The notes beneath the pieces were generated by a model that did not search any database, was not told the DNA's origin, and saw only the letters and a list, made by a program, of their open reading frames with translations. Below are positions 13,350-13,570 of a stretch of 13,570 nt of DNA, in pieces (the first letter of the stretch is position 1; each line of letters begins with the position of its first letter). Origin of the DNA: Gordonibacter sp036659115 (GTDB taxonomy: Bacteria; Actinomycetota; Coriobacteriia; Coriobacteriales; Eggerthellaceae). Position numbers and translations under genes: made by a program. The stretch lies in NCBI RefSeq assembly GCF_036659115.1, contig NZ_JAVXDF010000067.1. One strand, written 5' to 3'.

Positions 13350-13366
13350 AGTTTGATAATCAAAGT
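13350..13366. promoter_or_regulatory. FabT-like palindromic operator upstream of acpP
   Basis: AGTTTGATAATCAAAGT contains a perfect TTTGAT-A-ATCAAA palindrome (13352-13364). On the minus strand it reads ACTTTGATTATCAAACT. This closely matches the operator of FabT, the MarR-type repressor of the streptococcal and enterococcal fab operons, which I recall as roughly AnTTTGATTATCAAATT. It lies 59 nt upstream of the acpP start. A candidate promoter overlaps it: TTGTTT (minus strand, 13377-13382) as -35, an 18-nt spacer, and TATCAA (13353-13358) as -10. A bound repressor would cover the -10. The palindrome is certain; the regulator is inferred. Confidence 0.6.
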
Positions 13367-13386
13367 ATTTCTGCAGAAACAATACT
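13364..13386. repeat. Second palindrome beside the FabT-like site
   Basis: TTTCTGCAGAAA (13368-13379) is a perfect 12-bp palindrome. It sits inside a wider inverted repeat, AGTATT (13364-13369) with AATACT (13381-13386). It adjoins the FabT-like operator and overlaps the candidate -35 of acpP. It may be a second regulator site, or a structure in a transcript starting further upstream. Confidence 0.5.
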
Positions 13387-13558
13387 ATGGGGAGAGGAAA
13401 TCGAATGCAAGTCCCTCCACGATTTCTGCGCGGCAATTTCTGTGCGGGGGATCCCGCCTTGCACGTAAGAGGTTGCACGTAAGAGACGCACTGCGCGGCA
13501 CCGCTCTGTGCCACGCTCGGAATTCTCAGGCGCACGAAGTACGGCATCTATCCATAAA
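13387..13558. other. Gene-free upstream region of acpP
   Basis: No convincing gene lies here. The plus strand has a 25-codon reading frame (13405-13482) after a GAGAGGA-like ribosome site, but the peptide has no recognisable features. Two pairs of near-identical short repeats occur, listed separately. With the operator region, this makes about 280 bases without a supported gene between acpP and the window edge. Confidence 0.5.
13422..13485. repeat. Two tandem pairs with 14-bp period upstream of acpP
   Basis: ATTTCTGCGCGG (13422-13433) recurs as ATTTCTGTGCGG (13436-13447) with one change. TTGCACGTAAGAG (13459-13471) recurs exactly at 13473-13485. Both pairs have a 14-bp period. They could be short slippage duplications or direct-repeat binding sites; no known motif is recognised. 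Confidence 0.7.
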
Positions 13559-13559
13559 C

Positions 13560-13570
13560 GAACAAATGTT
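13560..13570. promoter_or_regulatory. Probable second LexA-type box, cut by the window edge
   Basis: The window ends with GAAC-AAAT-GTT, preceded by C, as in the box at 2245-2256. One more C would complete GAAC-N4-GTTC. It is about 270 nt upstream of acpP, so it more likely serves a gene to the right of the window, which may itself be part of the SOS response. The final base is unseen. Confidence 0.5.

Noticed and set aside
13405..13482. 25-residue plus-strand peptide after a possible ribosome site, considered as a leader peptide
   Set aside because: No codon run or terminator/antiterminator pair suggests attenuation, and no plus-strand gene follows in the window.
13254..13547. 97-codon minus-strand frame overlapping the 5' end of acpP
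   Set aside because: It overlaps acpP out of frame, spans the operator region, and its product looks random and basic.

Overview
This is a GC-rich bacterial window with two gene blocks. The protein sequences and the GAAC-N4-GTTC type of SOS box suggest a high-GC Gram-positive, most likely a gut member of the Coriobacteriia such as the Eggerthellaceae. That placement comes from recognising protein style; it was not computed.

Left block (1-5619). An AT-rich, gene-free stretch with nested inverted repeats (1-249) is followed on the minus strand by a two-gene unit: a Y-family (UmuC/DinB/UvrX-like) translesion DNA polymerase and a small YolD-like partner. Their reading frames overlap by 8 bases. 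Divergent from them on the plus strand is a large SNF2-type helicase/ATPase with an N-terminal SWIM zinc finger. The 164-bp divergent gap carries a perfect LexA-type box, GAAC-TAAT-GTTC, with a third GAAC half-site beside it. Block one therefore looks like a DNA-damage-response locus.

Right block (5620-13570). All genes are on the minus strand and form a type II fatty acid synthesis operon, in transcription order acpP, fabK, fabD, fabG, fabF, fabZ, accDA. The carrier protein (AcpP) holds the chain. FabD loads malonyl onto it, FabF condenses, FabG reduces the ketone, FabZ dehydrates, and FabK reduces the enoyl group with FMN. The carboxyltransferase makes malonyl-CoA. The order matches the streptococcal fab cluster, including FabK in place of FabI, but fabT, fabH, accB and accC are not in the window. 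The last gene fuses the AccD and AccA carboxyltransferase subunits. In front of them is an extra N-terminal region of about 220 residues, part of which resembles a degenerate biotin carboxylase N-terminal domain. Genes are tightly packed: there are ATGA overlaps at fabG/fabF and fabZ/accDA. Exceptions are an 88-nt gap before fabG and a 154-nt hairpin-rich gap between acpP and fabK. A hairpin terminator lies just after accDA.

Upstream of acpP is a near-perfect palindrome, AGTTTGATAATCAAAGT, which closely resembles the FabT operator of lactic acid bacteria. The last 11 bases of the window read GAAC-AAAT-GTT, which looks like a second LexA box cut by the window edge. The most interesting points are the AccDA fusion with its vestigial biotin-carboxylase-like domain, the FabT-like operator in a non-lactobacillale setting, and the SOS-linked polymerase/helicase pair.
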